Assembly (NCBI RefSeq): GCF_014648475.1
Contig: NZ_BMRE01000001.1
Coordinates: forward strand, 372,001-436,000
DNA: 64,000 bases
Source: Lentzea flava
Lineage (GTDB): Bacteria; Actinomycetota; Actinomycetes; Mycobacteriales; Pseudonocardiaceae
Direction of reading: 5' to 3'
Of the stretch, positions 54,666-63,986 are shown piece by piece (positions within the stretch are counted from its first letter, which is position 1; every line of letters begins with the position of its first letter). The notes beneath the pieces are model-generated. The model was given only the letters and a program-made list of their open reading frames with translations, made no database searches and had not been told where the DNA came from. A program made the translations under genes and the position numbers.

Positions 54666-55562
54666 TCACGCGGCAGGTGTGTACCGCTTGAGCTCGACGA
54701 TGGCGGTCTTCTCGCTGATCGCCTGGCCGGGGTAGTTCGGGTCCTGCGCGGTGGACCGCGTGAAGACCTCGGCCTTGCCCCGCTGGAACGGCGTGGTGCC
54801 GGTCGGGTCGGCCGCCGCGTTCCACGCCACCGGTGCGCCGGCCTTGCACTCGACGCTGGCCGAGAAGTTGCCCCGGATGATCACGTTGTTCTTGACCTGC
54901 GTGACGGTGCCGGTCATCTGCACCGCGGCGTTGGTCGTGCACGAGATGGTGCCGTTCACCAGCGCCTTGCCGTTGACCGTGTTCGCCTTGCCCTCAGCCG
55001 CGATGGTGGTCTCGAGCTTCAGCTCGGGCGGCGGCGGCTGGTTGTTGATGAAGATGTTGCCGCGTGCGGCTGCGCTCCCGCCCTCGCAGTGCTGCTCGAA
55101 GCTCGCGTCGAGCTTGTGCAGGTAGCCCTGCGGCCCCCAGGAGATCTCCCTGATCGTGAACGAGCCGGTCAGCTCGTTGCAGCCCCTGCCGTTGCCGCTC
55201 AGGCTCAGACCGGGTCCGGCGCCCTGGAACGGGTAGCGGTGGGCGTTCTCGTAGGTCTTCGCGGACAGAACGTCGTCCTTCGGAGCGGCGAGCGAGATGG
55301 TCCACCAGTCGCCGTTCGCACCGTTGACACCCACCGAGAGGAACGTGCGGTTGGCGTTGGTCTGGACGGTCAGATCGTCGCCCGCCGCCTTGGAGTACTT
55401 GTAGGAACCGCCGCCGGTGATCCAGTCCCCCGGATCACCCGAGAAGTCGACCGAACCGTCGGTGACCGGCTGCGCCGACGCCTGGCCGACGGTGAACACC
55501 GCCAGCACGACGGCCAGCACGGGCACAAAAACGGCGCGCTGAACCAACCTTCTTCGCTTCAT
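54666..55562 (-). CDS. Secreted protein of unknown function
   Basis: The ATG at 55562 (GGGGGA ribosome site) gives 298 residues with a signal peptide of about 31. The mature part is rich in Gly, Asn and Thr and looks all-beta: VDFSGDPGDWITGGGSYKY at the start, four cysteines in the centre (GRGCNELTG, EQHCEGG, TISCTTN, VECKAGA) and a Pro run in NQPPPPELKL. I recognise no catalytic motif. A carbohydrate-binding or protective extracellular role is possible but unproven. It sits alone, with a hairpin downstream. Confidence 0.8.
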   Translation of the reverse strand: MKRRRLVQRAVFVPVLAVVLAVFTVGQASAQPVTDGSVDFSGDPGDWITGGGSYKYSKAAGDDLTVQTNANRTFLSVGVNGANGDWWTISLAAPKDDVLSAKTYENAHRYPFQGAGPGLSLSGNGRGCNELTGSFTIREISWGPQGYLHKLDASFEQHCEGGSAAARGNIFINNQPPPPELKLETTIAAEGKANTVNGKALVNGTISCTTNAAVQMTGTVTQVKNNVIIRGNFSASVECKAGAPVAWNAAADPTGTTPFQRGKAEVFTRSTAQDPNYPGQAISEKTAIVELKRYTPAA

Positions 55563-55731
55563 GAATCCCCCTGTTCGCGGCACGCCACGGTGCCGAGATC
55601 GTTCGTACCGCACGACAGGAGGCACGCCAATCCGCCGAAAGTCCCAACAGACCTGGAGTGCGTTGGCCGCGGCTGTTGCTCGAAGGTGTCGTCGGATCCG
55701 TTGAGTTGATCGTCTGGTGAGGACGCGGATC

Positions 55732-57873
55732 CTAGAGACCGAGGCGCTGCTGCTCGGCCTGCACCACGCGCTGCTCCACCGACACCGCTGAGTCCAGTGC
55801 GCTCGCGTGTGAATGCTTCGCGTCGCTTTCACGCGCGTAGTGGTCGAACAGCAGGGTCTTGTGGTCGCGGATCTCCTGCACCCGTGCGTCCACGCTGTCC
55901 TTGACCAGCAACCGGTGCACGTGGACCTTGCGGACCTGGCCCATCCGGTGACACCGGGCGATCGCCTGGTCCTCCGTGCTCGGTTTCCACTGCGGCTCGG
56001 CGATGATCACGACGGAAGCGGCCTGAATGTTGAGGCCCACGCCGCCCGCCTCGATCTGGGCCACCAGCACCGCGTGGTCCTCGCAGGCCGTGAACGCGTC
56101 CACCATCTGCTGACGGTCCAAAGCCGACGTCGCGCCGGTCAGCGGGCCGAACACTTCGACGTGGTCCGCCACCACGTCCAGCACGTCGTGGAAGTAGGAG
56201 AACACAACGACCTTCCAGCCGTTCTCCCTCGACTCGTCGATGATCTCCAGCAGGCGCTCCAGCTTCGCCGAGCCGCGGGGCGTGCCCGGCGCGTAGGCGG
56301 CGCGGCGCATCGCCATCAGGTTTCCCTCGCGCACCGCGTCGAGGTACGCCCGCCGGTCCTGCTTGCCGAACTCGACCCAGTCCTCCATCTCCAGCAGCTC
56401 CGGCAACTCCCCCAGCACGTCTTCCTGGTTGCGCCGCAGGTACACCGGTGCAACGACGCGGCGGAAGGCCTTTGCTCCCACCACGGCGTCGATGGCGCCC
56501 GTGCGGGCCGCGACGCCCGGCTGGAGATAGCCGACCAGGTTGCGGAACTCCTCGACGCGGTTCTCCATCGGCGTGCCGGTGAGGAGCACCGCCCGCTCCG
56601 CGCGCTGCACGATCGCGTTGACCGCCTGTGAGCGTTGGGTGTCCGGGTTCTTCACGTAGTGCGCCTCGTCGACCACGACCAGCGCGGGGCGGAACCTCTT
56701 CGGCAGCACCAGTTTCGGCAGGGTACCGAACGTCGTCACGCCGACGCCGCCCTGCGCCAGCCACGTGCCGACCGCGCCGTCGCGGCCCGCGCCGTGCATC
56801 CGGTGCGGCACGAGGTCGCTGTGCCTGGCGATCTCGTTGACCCAGTTGACGACGACGCTCGCCGGGCAGACCACCAGGAACCCGCGCCGCCCACCGGCGG
56901 CGAGGCTGGCCATCACCGCGATGGCCTCGATCGTCTTGCCCAGTCCCATCTCGTCGCCGATGATGACGCGTTTGCGGGCCAGCGCGAACTTCGCCCCGAA
57001 CACCTGGTAGCCGCGCAACGACACCTTCAGCAGGCTCGTGTCCAGCGTGGTCGCGTCGACCTCGTGCTCGATGTCGGCCGGGACGAAACCTTTGGCGGCA
57101 CTGCGATCCGGCATCGCCTCCGCGCCGGCGAGGTCGGCCAGCAGCGTGTTGTAGGCGGCGGCGTCGAGCTCGTAGTCGCGCCACAGCGCGCGGTGGTCCA
57201 GGTCGGGCACGCGCAGCTGCGTGCCCACCGCGCGCAACGCCGCCACGTCGCGGCTGGCCAGCAGGGCCTCGAGCCGGCCGAGCGAATCGATGGCCGCCTG
57301 CCGGTTCTTCCGCAACGAGAAGAACATCCGCACCCGGCTCGCGGCACGGGATGCCGCACGCACGTCGGCGTCGACCCTGCCCAGCACGTCTCCGAGCGGC
57401 TCGCGCAGCGGACCGACGAGCTGGTTCGCCCTGCGCAGCTTGGACATCAGCTGCAGCAGCTCGGTCTGGGCGCGGCCGGCGCGGTCGGGGTTCAGCCGGA
57501 CAGTCGTGTCGCGCGCGACGCCGTCGACGACGGCGCGGGCCACCCGCACGATCTGCTCGGCGGACTGCCTGCCGACTCCGGGCACGCCGTCGAGCTCTTC
57601 CGGACGCGCCCCGGCGACGTCGGCGACGGTCCGGTACCCGGCGGCCTTCAGCTTGCTCAGCCGCAGGTTCGCCTTCGTCTCCCGCAGCTTCTCCACCGGC
57701 ATGGCACGGAGCTGGTCGGCCACCAGCGCGTCCAGGACCTCCTGGTACTTCGCGACGGCGAGCGCGAGCAGCCGATCCGGTTCCGCGCGCACCCCTGCCG
57801 CCTCGGCGCGGAACGTCTTCGCGGCGGCCAGCACCGCTCGAGCACGCCCACCGACCTTCGACGAGTCGTCCAC
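55732..57873 (-). CDS. SNF2-family DNA-dependent ATPase/helicase
   Basis: The GTG at 57873, with GAAGGA 6 bases away, gives 713 residues; open frame upstream is not coding-like. An N-terminal part contains a helix-hairpin-helix (VPGVGRQSAEQI, about 85-96). The SNF2 motor follows: Walker A DEMGLGKTIEAI, VVVDEAHYVKN (DEAH box), LLTGTPMEN, and helicase C with IEAGGVGLNIQAAS and ARCHRMGQVRKV. Bacterial members translocate on double-stranded DNA in repair or transcription-complex recycling, and some belong to defence systems. No restriction or defence partner is adjacent, so a repair-type role is the default. Confidence 0.92.
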   Translation of the reverse strand: MDDSSKVGGRARAVLAAAKTFRAEAAGVRAEPDRLLALAVAKYQEVLDALVADQLRAMPVEKLRETKANLRLSKLKAAGYRTVADVAGARPEELDGVPGVGRQSAEQIVRVARAVVDGVARDTTVRLNPDRAGRAQTELLQLMSKLRRANQLVGPLREPLGDVLGRVDADVRAASRAASRVRMFFSLRKNRQAAIDSLGRLEALLASRDVAALRAVGTQLRVPDLDHRALWRDYELDAAAYNTLLADLAGAEAMPDRSAAKGFVPADIEHEVDATTLDTSLLKVSLRGYQVFGAKFALARKRVIIGDEMGLGKTIEAIAVMASLAAGGRRGFLVVCPASVVVNWVNEIARHSDLVPHRMHGAGRDGAVGTWLAQGGVGVTTFGTLPKLVLPKRFRPALVVVDEAHYVKNPDTQRSQAVNAIVQRAERAVLLTGTPMENRVEEFRNLVGYLQPGVAARTGAIDAVVGAKAFRRVVAPVYLRRNQEDVLGELPELLEMEDWVEFGKQDRRAYLDAVREGNLMAMRRAAYAPGTPRGSAKLERLLEIIDESRENGWKVVVFSYFHDVLDVVADHVEVFGPLTGATSALDRQQMVDAFTACEDHAVLVAQIEAGGVGLNIQAASVVIIAEPQWKPSTEDQAIARCHRMGQVRKVHVHRLLVKDSVDARVQEIRDHKTLLFDHYARESDAKHSHASALDSAVSVEQRVVQAEQQRLGL

Positions 57874-57932
57874 CCGTGTCCTTCCGTCAGGCGGGCCTGA
57901 GGGTACCGAAACCAGCCCCGTCGATGGCGGCG

Positions 57933-59174
57933 TCAGTTCAGGGCAGCGGGAAGTTGCTGGAGTTGGCGGAGGACCGCCGGGTCCTGCAGCGTCATCCACT
58001 GGATGACCTCGGTGTAGGTCGCACACACGGTCTCGGGCTGCCCGCACACCTCACCGAGGTACTGCTCCATCGCGTTCGAGAACGCCGACCCGGACCACTC
58101 GTTGAAGTGGTTGCCGATGACCAGCGGCGCACGGTTGCCGTTGAACGCCGCCTGGTACACCGACCGGTACGTGTCTACGACGACCTGGGAGAACTCGGCT
58201 GCCCGCGCGGGTTGCTCCCTGGCGCCGTTGAGCACGTACCAGAAGTTGTAGTCCATCATCACGACCCGCCTGCCCAGCGCGGGCACACGCACCTCGGGCA
58301 TCGGGAACTCCCACAGTCCGTTCTGGACGGACGGCCACTGCACGCCGAGGCTCACATGGCTGGTGTCGTAGACGAGACCGTGCGAGGCCATCGCGGGGAA
58401 CGCCTTCTGCCAGTCGCCTTCGAGACAAGGGGTGCGGCCACCGCGGATCGCCTCCTCCGGCAGCTTCAGCCCGGCAGCCCGGGCCTTGTCGAGGATCGTC
58501 TTGAACGCGTCGAGCTCCGCCCTCCACTGATCGGTGTTCCAGCGGCCGACGGCGGGTTCGTCGCCCGCGCAGAAGTGGCCGTTGTAGTGCGTGCCGAGCT
58601 CGTGGCCGGCTTCGATCACCGTGTTCAGGTACCGGATGCGGTCGGCGACTTCCTGCCTGCTGCCGCCGAACCCGATCGACGAGCGTCCCCGCGGGTGCCC
58701 AGGCCCGGTGTAGGTTTCCCTGTCCTCGTCGGGGACGAGGTACACGCCCGAAAGCAGGCCGGTGACATGCGCGTTGTTCTTCTGGGCCAACGGAAGCACA
58801 CGGTCCCAGTGCTTCTTGGACGACGCGCCGTCGAACGAGAAGAGCACGAACTGCGGAGGCTTTTCGCCCACGGCGAGTTTGCGCATCCAGGGCGGCAGCT
58901 TCGCCGGCGCGCGCACAGCGGAGGCCGGGTCGCTCGGCGGGGAGGAGGAGGGTTGAGGCTGCGCGGACGACGTCGCCGCCGAATCGGCCACCTCCCGCTC
59001 GGCGCCGAAATCCATGACCAGCAGCAGCACGAGGGTCAGCGAGAGCGCCACCCCCGTGGTCAACCATCCCCACCTCTTCACACTGAAGAGACTCGCGATC
59101 ACCCGATCGGGTTGCACTGGATTGCTGGTTCGACGATCACCAAACAACCGCCTCGTGCCCTCGTTCGCACTCAA
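57933..59174 (-). CDS. Membrane-anchored polysaccharide deacetylase-like protein
   Basis: This 413-residue protein has a cytoplasmic N-terminus and one transmembrane helix at about 37-55 (TGVALSLTLVLLLVMDF), then a Ser/Pro-rich linker. An extracytoplasmic NodB-like domain starts at VLFSFDGASSKKHWDRV and has GHELGTHYNGHF as the metal-His region. The first Asp motif is FDG rather than FDDG, so activity may be altered. Its ATG overlaps the stop of the MNIO gene (ATGA), which ties it to that unit. The target could be peptidoglycan or a secreted glycan. Confidence 0.82.
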   Translation of the reverse strand: MSANEGTRRLFGDRRTSNPVQPDRVIASLFSVKRWGWLTTGVALSLTLVLLLVMDFGAEREVADSAATSSAQPQPSSSPPSDPASAVRAPAKLPPWMRKLAVGEKPPQFVLFSFDGASSKKHWDRVLPLAQKNNAHVTGLLSGVYLVPDEDRETYTGPGHPRGRSSIGFGGSRQEVADRIRYLNTVIEAGHELGTHYNGHFCAGDEPAVGRWNTDQWRAELDAFKTILDKARAAGLKLPEEAIRGGRTPCLEGDWQKAFPAMASHGLVYDTSHVSLGVQWPSVQNGLWEFPMPEVRVPALGRRVVMMDYNFWYVLNGAREQPARAAEFSQVVVDTYRSVYQAAFNGNRAPLVIGNHFNEWSGSAFSNAMEQYLGEVCGQPETVCATYTEVIQWMTLQDPAVLRQLQQLPAALN

Positions 59175-60541
59175 GGATCGATGACGACCTCGTACTCCCC
59201 CGCGCGCGGCCGAGGACGCACCCCGCGGCGCAGAGCATCGATGAGTTCCGCGGGCTCGCAGTCGAAGCGCACCCGCACTTGCTCATTGGTGAGCACAGCG
59301 CGGCACGCACCGAGTTCAAAGTTGATCACGCAGAGCAGATGCGGGCACTCAGGAGCACTGGACGCGATGAACTCCTGGAACTGCTTGGCTTCGTCGTAGG
59401 CCCACGCCTCCGGAGGGGTTGCGGCGGTGTACCTCGCGATGAGCTCGTCGGCCTGTTGCACGTCGAAGGTCAACGCGAGCAACCGGTACGACAACGGCAG
59501 GGCGGTCACGAGGTTGCCCCGGCGCACGGTGTCGATCAGTTCCCGGTACAGGGGCACGGCGGGGTCGGCTGCCAGCACACCGGTGGGCGCGCTGGAGGCG
59601 ACCGCGCTCGCCAAGGCGCCCTCCCACTGACCGGAAGTCGTCTCACCCCGACTCGCTCGTCCGGTTCGCCGCGATGCCGGCGACTCGGGCGAGCCGCCGC
59701 GGGCGCGCCACACCCGGTGCAGGCCGTGGATCTGCTCGCCGAACACCTCATCGTCTATTCGTTCAGGGCCGACGTAGTCGGGCATCAGCTCGTAGGTGAC
59801 GGCGCGGAGGGCAGGCAGTCGTCGCGCCACCTCCACGGCGAGGTCGACCAGTTCGGAATCGATGGCTCCGGAATGAGCGTCCAGCATGAAGCCGTGCTTT
59901 TCATAGCCGCCGGCGAGATGGATTTCGCACACCCGTTCCAGGGGAAGTGCATCGACGACATCGAGAACCTTCTGCCGCCCGTTGCGTTCGTTGCACCACA
60001 GGTTGTGCAGGTCGCACAGAATGAAACAGTCCGCCTCTTCGGCCACTTCGGCGAAGAAGTCTCCATCGGACATCTGCCCGCGCTGTGGACGCAAATAGTT
60101 CACGCCCGTTTCGAAGGCAATGGGACGGCCTACTGCCGCCTGGAGCAGTCTGAGGTTGCGCGCGGCGACCGCCACCGCGTCCTCCGTTTGAGCAGGAGGC
60201 AGCAGAAAGCCGGTGTGAACGGTTCCGAGTCCGGTTGACGTGAGTTTGTTGATGCTCAAGTGGTCGCTCACCCAAGGGCTGTCCACCACTGCCGCGACCC
60301 GCGCCAGCTCGGCCATGTCCTCGGGGCTGGGCGGCACGGTGCCACCTACCGCGCAGGTGACACCGTGCACGACGATCGGCTTTGTGCTGGTGGGAACCCG
60401 AGCGGAGACATGACCGCTGCCGATGGAACCCACCGCGGGCTCGAACTCGAGGAAGTCGATGGCGTCGGCGTGGCCGATCAGCCCGTCGAGGCCGGGAAAC
60501 CACATGACCCCGACACCGAGGTCCGGCAGCTTCGCTGGCAC
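59171..60541 (-). CDS. MNIO (DUF692) family iron enzyme with fused C-terminal partner-like domain
   Basis: The GTG at 60541 follows the stop of the small gene by 4 bases and gives 456 residues; an ATG at 60586 would overlap that gene and add residues without family character. The DUF692 barrel, about 1-285, shows IVVHGVTCAVGG, SDHLSINKL, FETGVNYLRP, LCDLHNLWCNERNG and CEIHLAGG, which supply the His/Glu/Asp ligands of the multinuclear iron site. Known members (MbnB, TglH) oxidatively modify cysteine in peptides. The remaining 170 residues resemble the separate HvfC/MbnC-type partner proteins in size and helical character, here apparently fused. Confidence 0.85.
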   Translation of the reverse strand: MPAKLPDLGVGVMWFPGLDGLIGHADAIDFLEFEPAVGSIGSGHVSARVPTSTKPIVVHGVTCAVGGTVPPSPEDMAELARVAAVVDSPWVSDHLSINKLTSTGLGTVHTGFLLPPAQTEDAVAVAARNLRLLQAAVGRPIAFETGVNYLRPQRGQMSDGDFFAEVAEEADCFILCDLHNLWCNERNGRQKVLDVVDALPLERVCEIHLAGGYEKHGFMLDAHSGAIDSELVDLAVEVARRLPALRAVTYELMPDYVGPERIDDEVFGEQIHGLHRVWRARGGSPESPASRRTGRASRGETTSGQWEGALASAVASSAPTGVLAADPAVPLYRELIDTVRRGNLVTALPLSYRLLALTFDVQQADELIARYTAATPPEAWAYDEAKQFQEFIASSAPECPHLLCVINFELGACRAVLTNEQVRVRFDCEPAELIDALRRGVRPRPRAGEYEVVIDP

Positions 60542-60545
60542 GGAC

Positions 60546-60773
60546 TCAGTAGGTCGTGTCGAGGTTGCGGAGCGTCCCCTTCGCATCCACGATGAACCGG
60601 CGTTCGAGGGTGAACCGGATATCCGCTCCCGAGTTGCACGACGGATGCCCGAGCCGCTCGAAAACCTTGCGCTGCACGTCGAAGAGAGCCTCGATGTCGA
60701 ACGCGACGCTGACCGGAATCACCACCTCGACGGGCGTCGCAGCGGGCCCACGACGAAGGTCGAACTCAGCCAT
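60546..60773 (-). CDS. 75-residue protein, candidate substrate of the MNIO enzyme
   Basis: A strong ribosome site (GGGAGGGGA) precedes the ATG at 60773. The product starts MAEFDLRRGPAATPVEVVIP and contains a single Cys in GHPSCNSGADIRF (about residues 42-54), followed by a basic, structured-looking tail. Its stop is 4 bases before the GTG of the MNIO gene, a coupling typical of RiPP precursor-enzyme pairs. I do not recognise a precursor family and there is no obvious leader cleavage site. It could instead be an accessory protein. Confidence 0.7.
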   Translation of the reverse strand: MAEFDLRRGPAATPVEVVIPVSVAFDIEALFDVQRKVFERLGHPSCNSGADIRFTLERRFIVDAKGTLRNLDTTY

Positions 60774-60942
60774 GACTGTCCCCTCCCGTGCCTGGTCCGC
60801 TTCATTTTCGGCTGCTCGACGGCCTCCAGCTAGGGTCGTTGGACACCTCTGCGAGGATTCCAGCGCGACTGGACTGTCCCTTGTCAATAGGAAATTCTTA
60901 TCGATCGAAGGGATTGATGAGGACCCGGACGCAGACCAGTTC

Positions 60943-61860
60943 TCACGGACGAACGCGGATGATCGTCTTGCCCTTGACCCGCTCGGCCGGGTTGAAGGCG
61001 GCGACAGCGTCGTCGAGGGACGCGACGGTTCCGATGAGCGTGCGCAGCCGCCCGTCCCGCACCCGCTGGGCGATCTCGGTCAGCTGGGCGCGGTCGGCCT
61101 CGACGACGAAGTCGATCGCCAGGCCTTCCGCGGGCCTGGCCTCCACAGGCCCGGCGATGGTCACCAGCGTTCCCCCTGCCCGGACCAGGGTCGCGGACCG
61201 CTTCTGGACCTCTCCGCCGAAGATGTCGAACACCAGATCCACTTCGCCGACGTCGTCCAGCGAGTCGTCCTGGAGGTCGACGAACTCGTGCGCACCGAGG
61301 TCGAGCGCGGCCTGCCGGTCGGTGGCACGTCCGGTGCCGATGACGTGAGCGCCGGCTTCGCGGGCGAGTTGCGTCACGACCGAGCCGACTCCGCCTGCCG
61401 CGCCGTGCACGAGGACGCTCTGTCCTGCCTGGACGCGGCCGTGCACGAACAGCCCCTGCCACGCGGTCAGGCCCGAGATCGGGAGGCTGGCGCCCACCGT
61501 GAAGTCGAGGTCGCCCGGCAGCGGCGCGAGGTTGCGCGCCTCGACGGCCACGTACTCCGCCAGGGTGCCGTCGCGGGTCCAGTCCGTGAGGCCGAACACC
61601 CGCTGGCCCACGGTCAGGCCCCTCGTGCCGTAGCCGAGAGCGCGTACCACACCGGCCAGCTCGTGCCCGGGAATCGACGGCGTCCGGTCACGGCCGAGAC
61701 GATCGGTCCAGGTCGGCTCCCACTCCAGCTCGCCAGGAGTGAACCCCGACGCGTGCACCTCGACCAGCACGTCGTTTCCCGCCGGCTCTGGCCTGGGCCG
61801 TTCCGCCAGCGTCATCCCGGCCGTTCCGGCGGCCTGATCCGTCACCACGATCGCCTTCAT
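60943..61860 (-). CDS. Quinone-oxidoreductase-like NADP-dependent enzyme (MDR family)
   Basis: This 305-residue protein opens MKAIVVTDQAAG and has the GroES-like fold with GHELAGVVRALG, then the cofactor-binding VLVHGAAGGVGSVVTQLA near residue 150. Catalytic-zinc cysteines are missing, so it belongs to the zinc-free quinone oxidoreductase branch that reduces quinones or enones. It appears to be a stand-alone gene. Confidence 0.9.
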   Translation of the reverse strand: MKAIVVTDQAAGTAGMTLAERPRPEPAGNDVLVEVHASGFTPGELEWEPTWTDRLGRDRTPSIPGHELAGVVRALGYGTRGLTVGQRVFGLTDWTRDGTLAEYVAVEARNLAPLPGDLDFTVGASLPISGLTAWQGLFVHGRVQAGQSVLVHGAAGGVGSVVTQLAREAGAHVIGTGRATDRQAALDLGAHEFVDLQDDSLDDVGEVDLVFDIFGGEVQKRSATLVRAGGTLVTIAGPVEARPAEGLAIDFVVEADRAQLTEIAQRVRDGRLRTLIGTVASLDDAVAAFNPAERVKGKTIIRVRP

Positions 61861-61958
61861 CCGGCGCCTCCCCGCAAGTTCGATCGGTTGACGCTAACCC
61901 GCTTGCGGCTCGGATCCTGGGTCCACTTCGGCTCGCGGAACGGGAACCAGTCCGGCGG

Positions 61959-63380
61959 TCACCGCAGTGCGCGAACCAGCGCCTCCAGTGCGCCCGACCA
62001 GGCGCTGGCGGAGGGTGTGGCGAAGCCGACGGCCACGCCGTCACGGTCCGATGTGGACTCGGGGTGCCGGAAGAAGCCGAGTGGCTCCACCGTCAGCTGT
62101 TCGCGGGCGGCGCGGCGCACGAGCTCGGCGCCGGTGCGGCCGGGCTGTTCGACGACGATGTGCAGTCCGGCGGACATCCCGGTCACCCGCGCGGCCGGCG
62201 CGTTCCGTTCGATCGTCTCGACGAGCTGCTCACGCCGACGGCGGTACTGCGTGCGCATCGCGCGAATGTGCCGGTCGTACGCCCCCGACTCGACGAAGTC
62301 GGTCATCGCCAGCTGGTTGACGAACCCGACGGTCTCCTCCGCCCACCCCTTCTCCGCGACGATCGCGCCGACCAGGTGGTCCGGAACGACGAGCCAGCCC
62401 AGGCGCAGCCCCGGCGCCAGGGACTTGCTGGCGGTGCCCAGGTAGATCACGTGGTCGTCATCCAGCCCCTGCAACGCGCCGACAGGAGACCGGTCGTAGC
62501 GGAACTCCCCGTCGTAGTCGTCCTCGATGATCAGCGCGCCCCGCCGCCGCGCCCAGTCCACGACCGCGGCACGCCGATCGGAATGCAGCGCCACTCCCAA
62601 GGGGAACTGGTGTGACGGTGTGAGCAACACAGCCCCCGGAGTCGGCGTCTCGTCCAATGTGGACACGTCCGCACCGCCGGTGTCCACCGGGATCGGGACG
62701 GTGTCCAGGCCGGCCTTCAGCAACGTTTCGCGCTGGGTCTGCAGGCCGAACTCCTCGATCGCGACCGTCGTGACCCCCTGCTTCGCCAGCGCCGCGGCCA
62801 CGAGCCGCAAACCTTCCGCGGCCCCGCTGCACACCACGACGTTGTCGGCCCGCGCACGCAATCCCCTGGCCCGAGCCAGATACCGGGCGATGGCATCGCG
62901 AAGTTCGCTGCGGCCGTGCGGATCGGTGTACCCGAAGGCCTCGAACGGCGCCGTGCTCACCGTCCGCTTCACCGACCGGACCCACTCCTCACGTGGAAAC
63001 GACGACAGGTCCGGCCGCCCTGGCCGCAGGTCGTACACCAGCCGCGGCGGCGCCGCCGGCGGCCGCGGCGGTTCCCGGTCCGCTGCCGGCTCCGCCGAAC
63101 GTCGCGCCACCTCCGTGCCGGAACCGTGCTGCCCCGTCAGCCAGCCCTCGTTGATCAGCTCCGAGTAGGCGCGCACCACGGTGTTGCGGCCCAGCCCGAG
63201 ATCGTTCGCCAGCACACGGCTCGACGGCAGCCGCGTCCCCGGCGCCAGCCTCCCCGTGCGGATCGCCTCGCGGAACGCGTCCATGAGCCCCGCCCGCGCG
63301 TTGCGCCCGAGCTGGCCTACGTGGAGGTCCAGGCCGGACTTCCGGGTACCGCGAGCCGCTTGGTCGGTCATGCCGGACAA
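61959..63380 (-). CDS. MocR/PdxR-type GntR-aminotransferase regulator
   Basis: This 473-residue protein has an N-terminal GntR winged helix (about 15-85: LPSSRVLANDLGLGRNTVVRAYSEL is the recognition region) and a C-terminal fold-type I aminotransferase-like domain with the PLP lysine in YLGTASKSLAPGLRLGW and Asp in IIEDDYDGEFRYD. PdxR-like members control pyridoxal-phosphate synthesis; others control taurine, GABA or rhizopine genes. No pdxST gene lies in the window, so the target is unknown. It is transcribed in the same direction as the oxidoreductase gene, 98 bases away. Confidence 0.92.
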   Translation of the reverse strand: MSGMTDQAARGTRKSGLDLHVGQLGRNARAGLMDAFREAIRTGRLAPGTRLPSSRVLANDLGLGRNTVVRAYSELINEGWLTGQHGSGTEVARRSAEPAADREPPRPPAAPPRLVYDLRPGRPDLSSFPREEWVRSVKRTVSTAPFEAFGYTDPHGRSELRDAIARYLARARGLRARADNVVVCSGAAEGLRLVAAALAKQGVTTVAIEEFGLQTQRETLLKAGLDTVPIPVDTGGADVSTLDETPTPGAVLLTPSHQFPLGVALHSDRRAAVVDWARRRGALIIEDDYDGEFRYDRSPVGALQGLDDDHVIYLGTASKSLAPGLRLGWLVVPDHLVGAIVAEKGWAEETVGFVNQLAMTDFVESGAYDRHIRAMRTQYRRRREQLVETIERNAPAARVTGMSAGLHIVVEQPGRTGAELVRRAAREQLTVEPLGFFRHPESTSDRDGVAVGFATPSASAWSGALEALVRALR

Positions 63381-63465
63381 CGATACGGACCAGGCAGGCG
63401 TCGGCTGAAGGAGCTCTCCCCCACCCGACCATCCACATCGGACGATCGAAGGCCGGCCGCCCGGC

Positions 63466-63831
63466 TCAGTTCCGCCGGTTGCCCCGGCCGCGCGGCGTCG
63501 TGACGGCCGGCGTGCGGAGGTCGTCGAGGAGCTCCATCTGGCCCGTGATGACGCCGGTGAGGATGAGCCTGGCGACGGCGAGCAGCTCGGCGACGTGCGG
63601 GCTGGTGAGCGAGTAGAAGACGTTGGAGCCTTCCTTGCGGGTGGTGACCAGACCGGCGCGGCGCAGCACGGCGAGTTGCTGGGAGAGGTTGGCGGCTTCG
63701 ATGCCGACCTCGGGCAGCATCTCCGCGACGGAGTGTTCGCGCTCGCTGAGCAGTTCGAGCACCCGGATGCGGGCCGGGTGGCCGAGGGTTTTGAAGAACT
63801 CCGCCTTGACCTGGTAGAGGGGCCTGCTCAT
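63466..63831 (-). CDS. ArsR-family transcriptional repressor
   Basis: The ATG at 63831 gives 121 residues; the frame is open further upstream but that part covers the promoter. The winged helix is clear: FFKTLGHPARIRVLELLSE, GIEAANLSQQLAVLRRAGLV and the wing TTRKEGSNVFYSL. The ELCVCDL-type metal cysteines are absent, and the protein has no cysteine at all, so it is unlikely to be a thiol-based metal sensor. It is divergent from a gene starting at 63987, with a palindrome between them. Confidence 0.92.
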   Translation of the reverse strand: MSRPLYQVKAEFFKTLGHPARIRVLELLSEREHSVAEMLPEVGIEAANLSQQLAVLRRAGLVTTRKEGSNVFYSLTSPHVAELLAVARLILTGVITGQMELLDDLRTPAVTTPRGRGNRRN

Positions 63832-63926
63832 CGGTGCCCCGTCCCTTCGACCGTCGTCATGGTGCTGATCCTCCCTCGTGAATCCCAGCCGGTGCGACTC
63901 GGGATGCATTTCCACGGGGTTCAGCA

Positions 63927-63952
63927 GTTGCTAATCTTACCAAGTTAGCAAC
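63927..63952. promoter_or_regulatory. Palindromic operator of the ArsR-type repressor
   Basis: GTTGCTAA at 63927-63934 is repeated in inverse (TTAGCAAC) at 63945-63952 across 10 bases. It lies between the ArsR gene and the divergent gene at 63987, in an AT-richer stretch, and fits the usual ArsR dimer site. Confidence 0.7.
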
Positions 63953-63986
63953 CCTGGTCACCTCGCACGGCCTTGGGAGGCCGGAC

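Noticed and set aside
55732..57873. SNF2 helicase as part of a phage-defence system
   Set aside because: No methylase, nuclease, PLD or other defence partner lies next to it; the neighbours are a secreted protein and a deacetylase.
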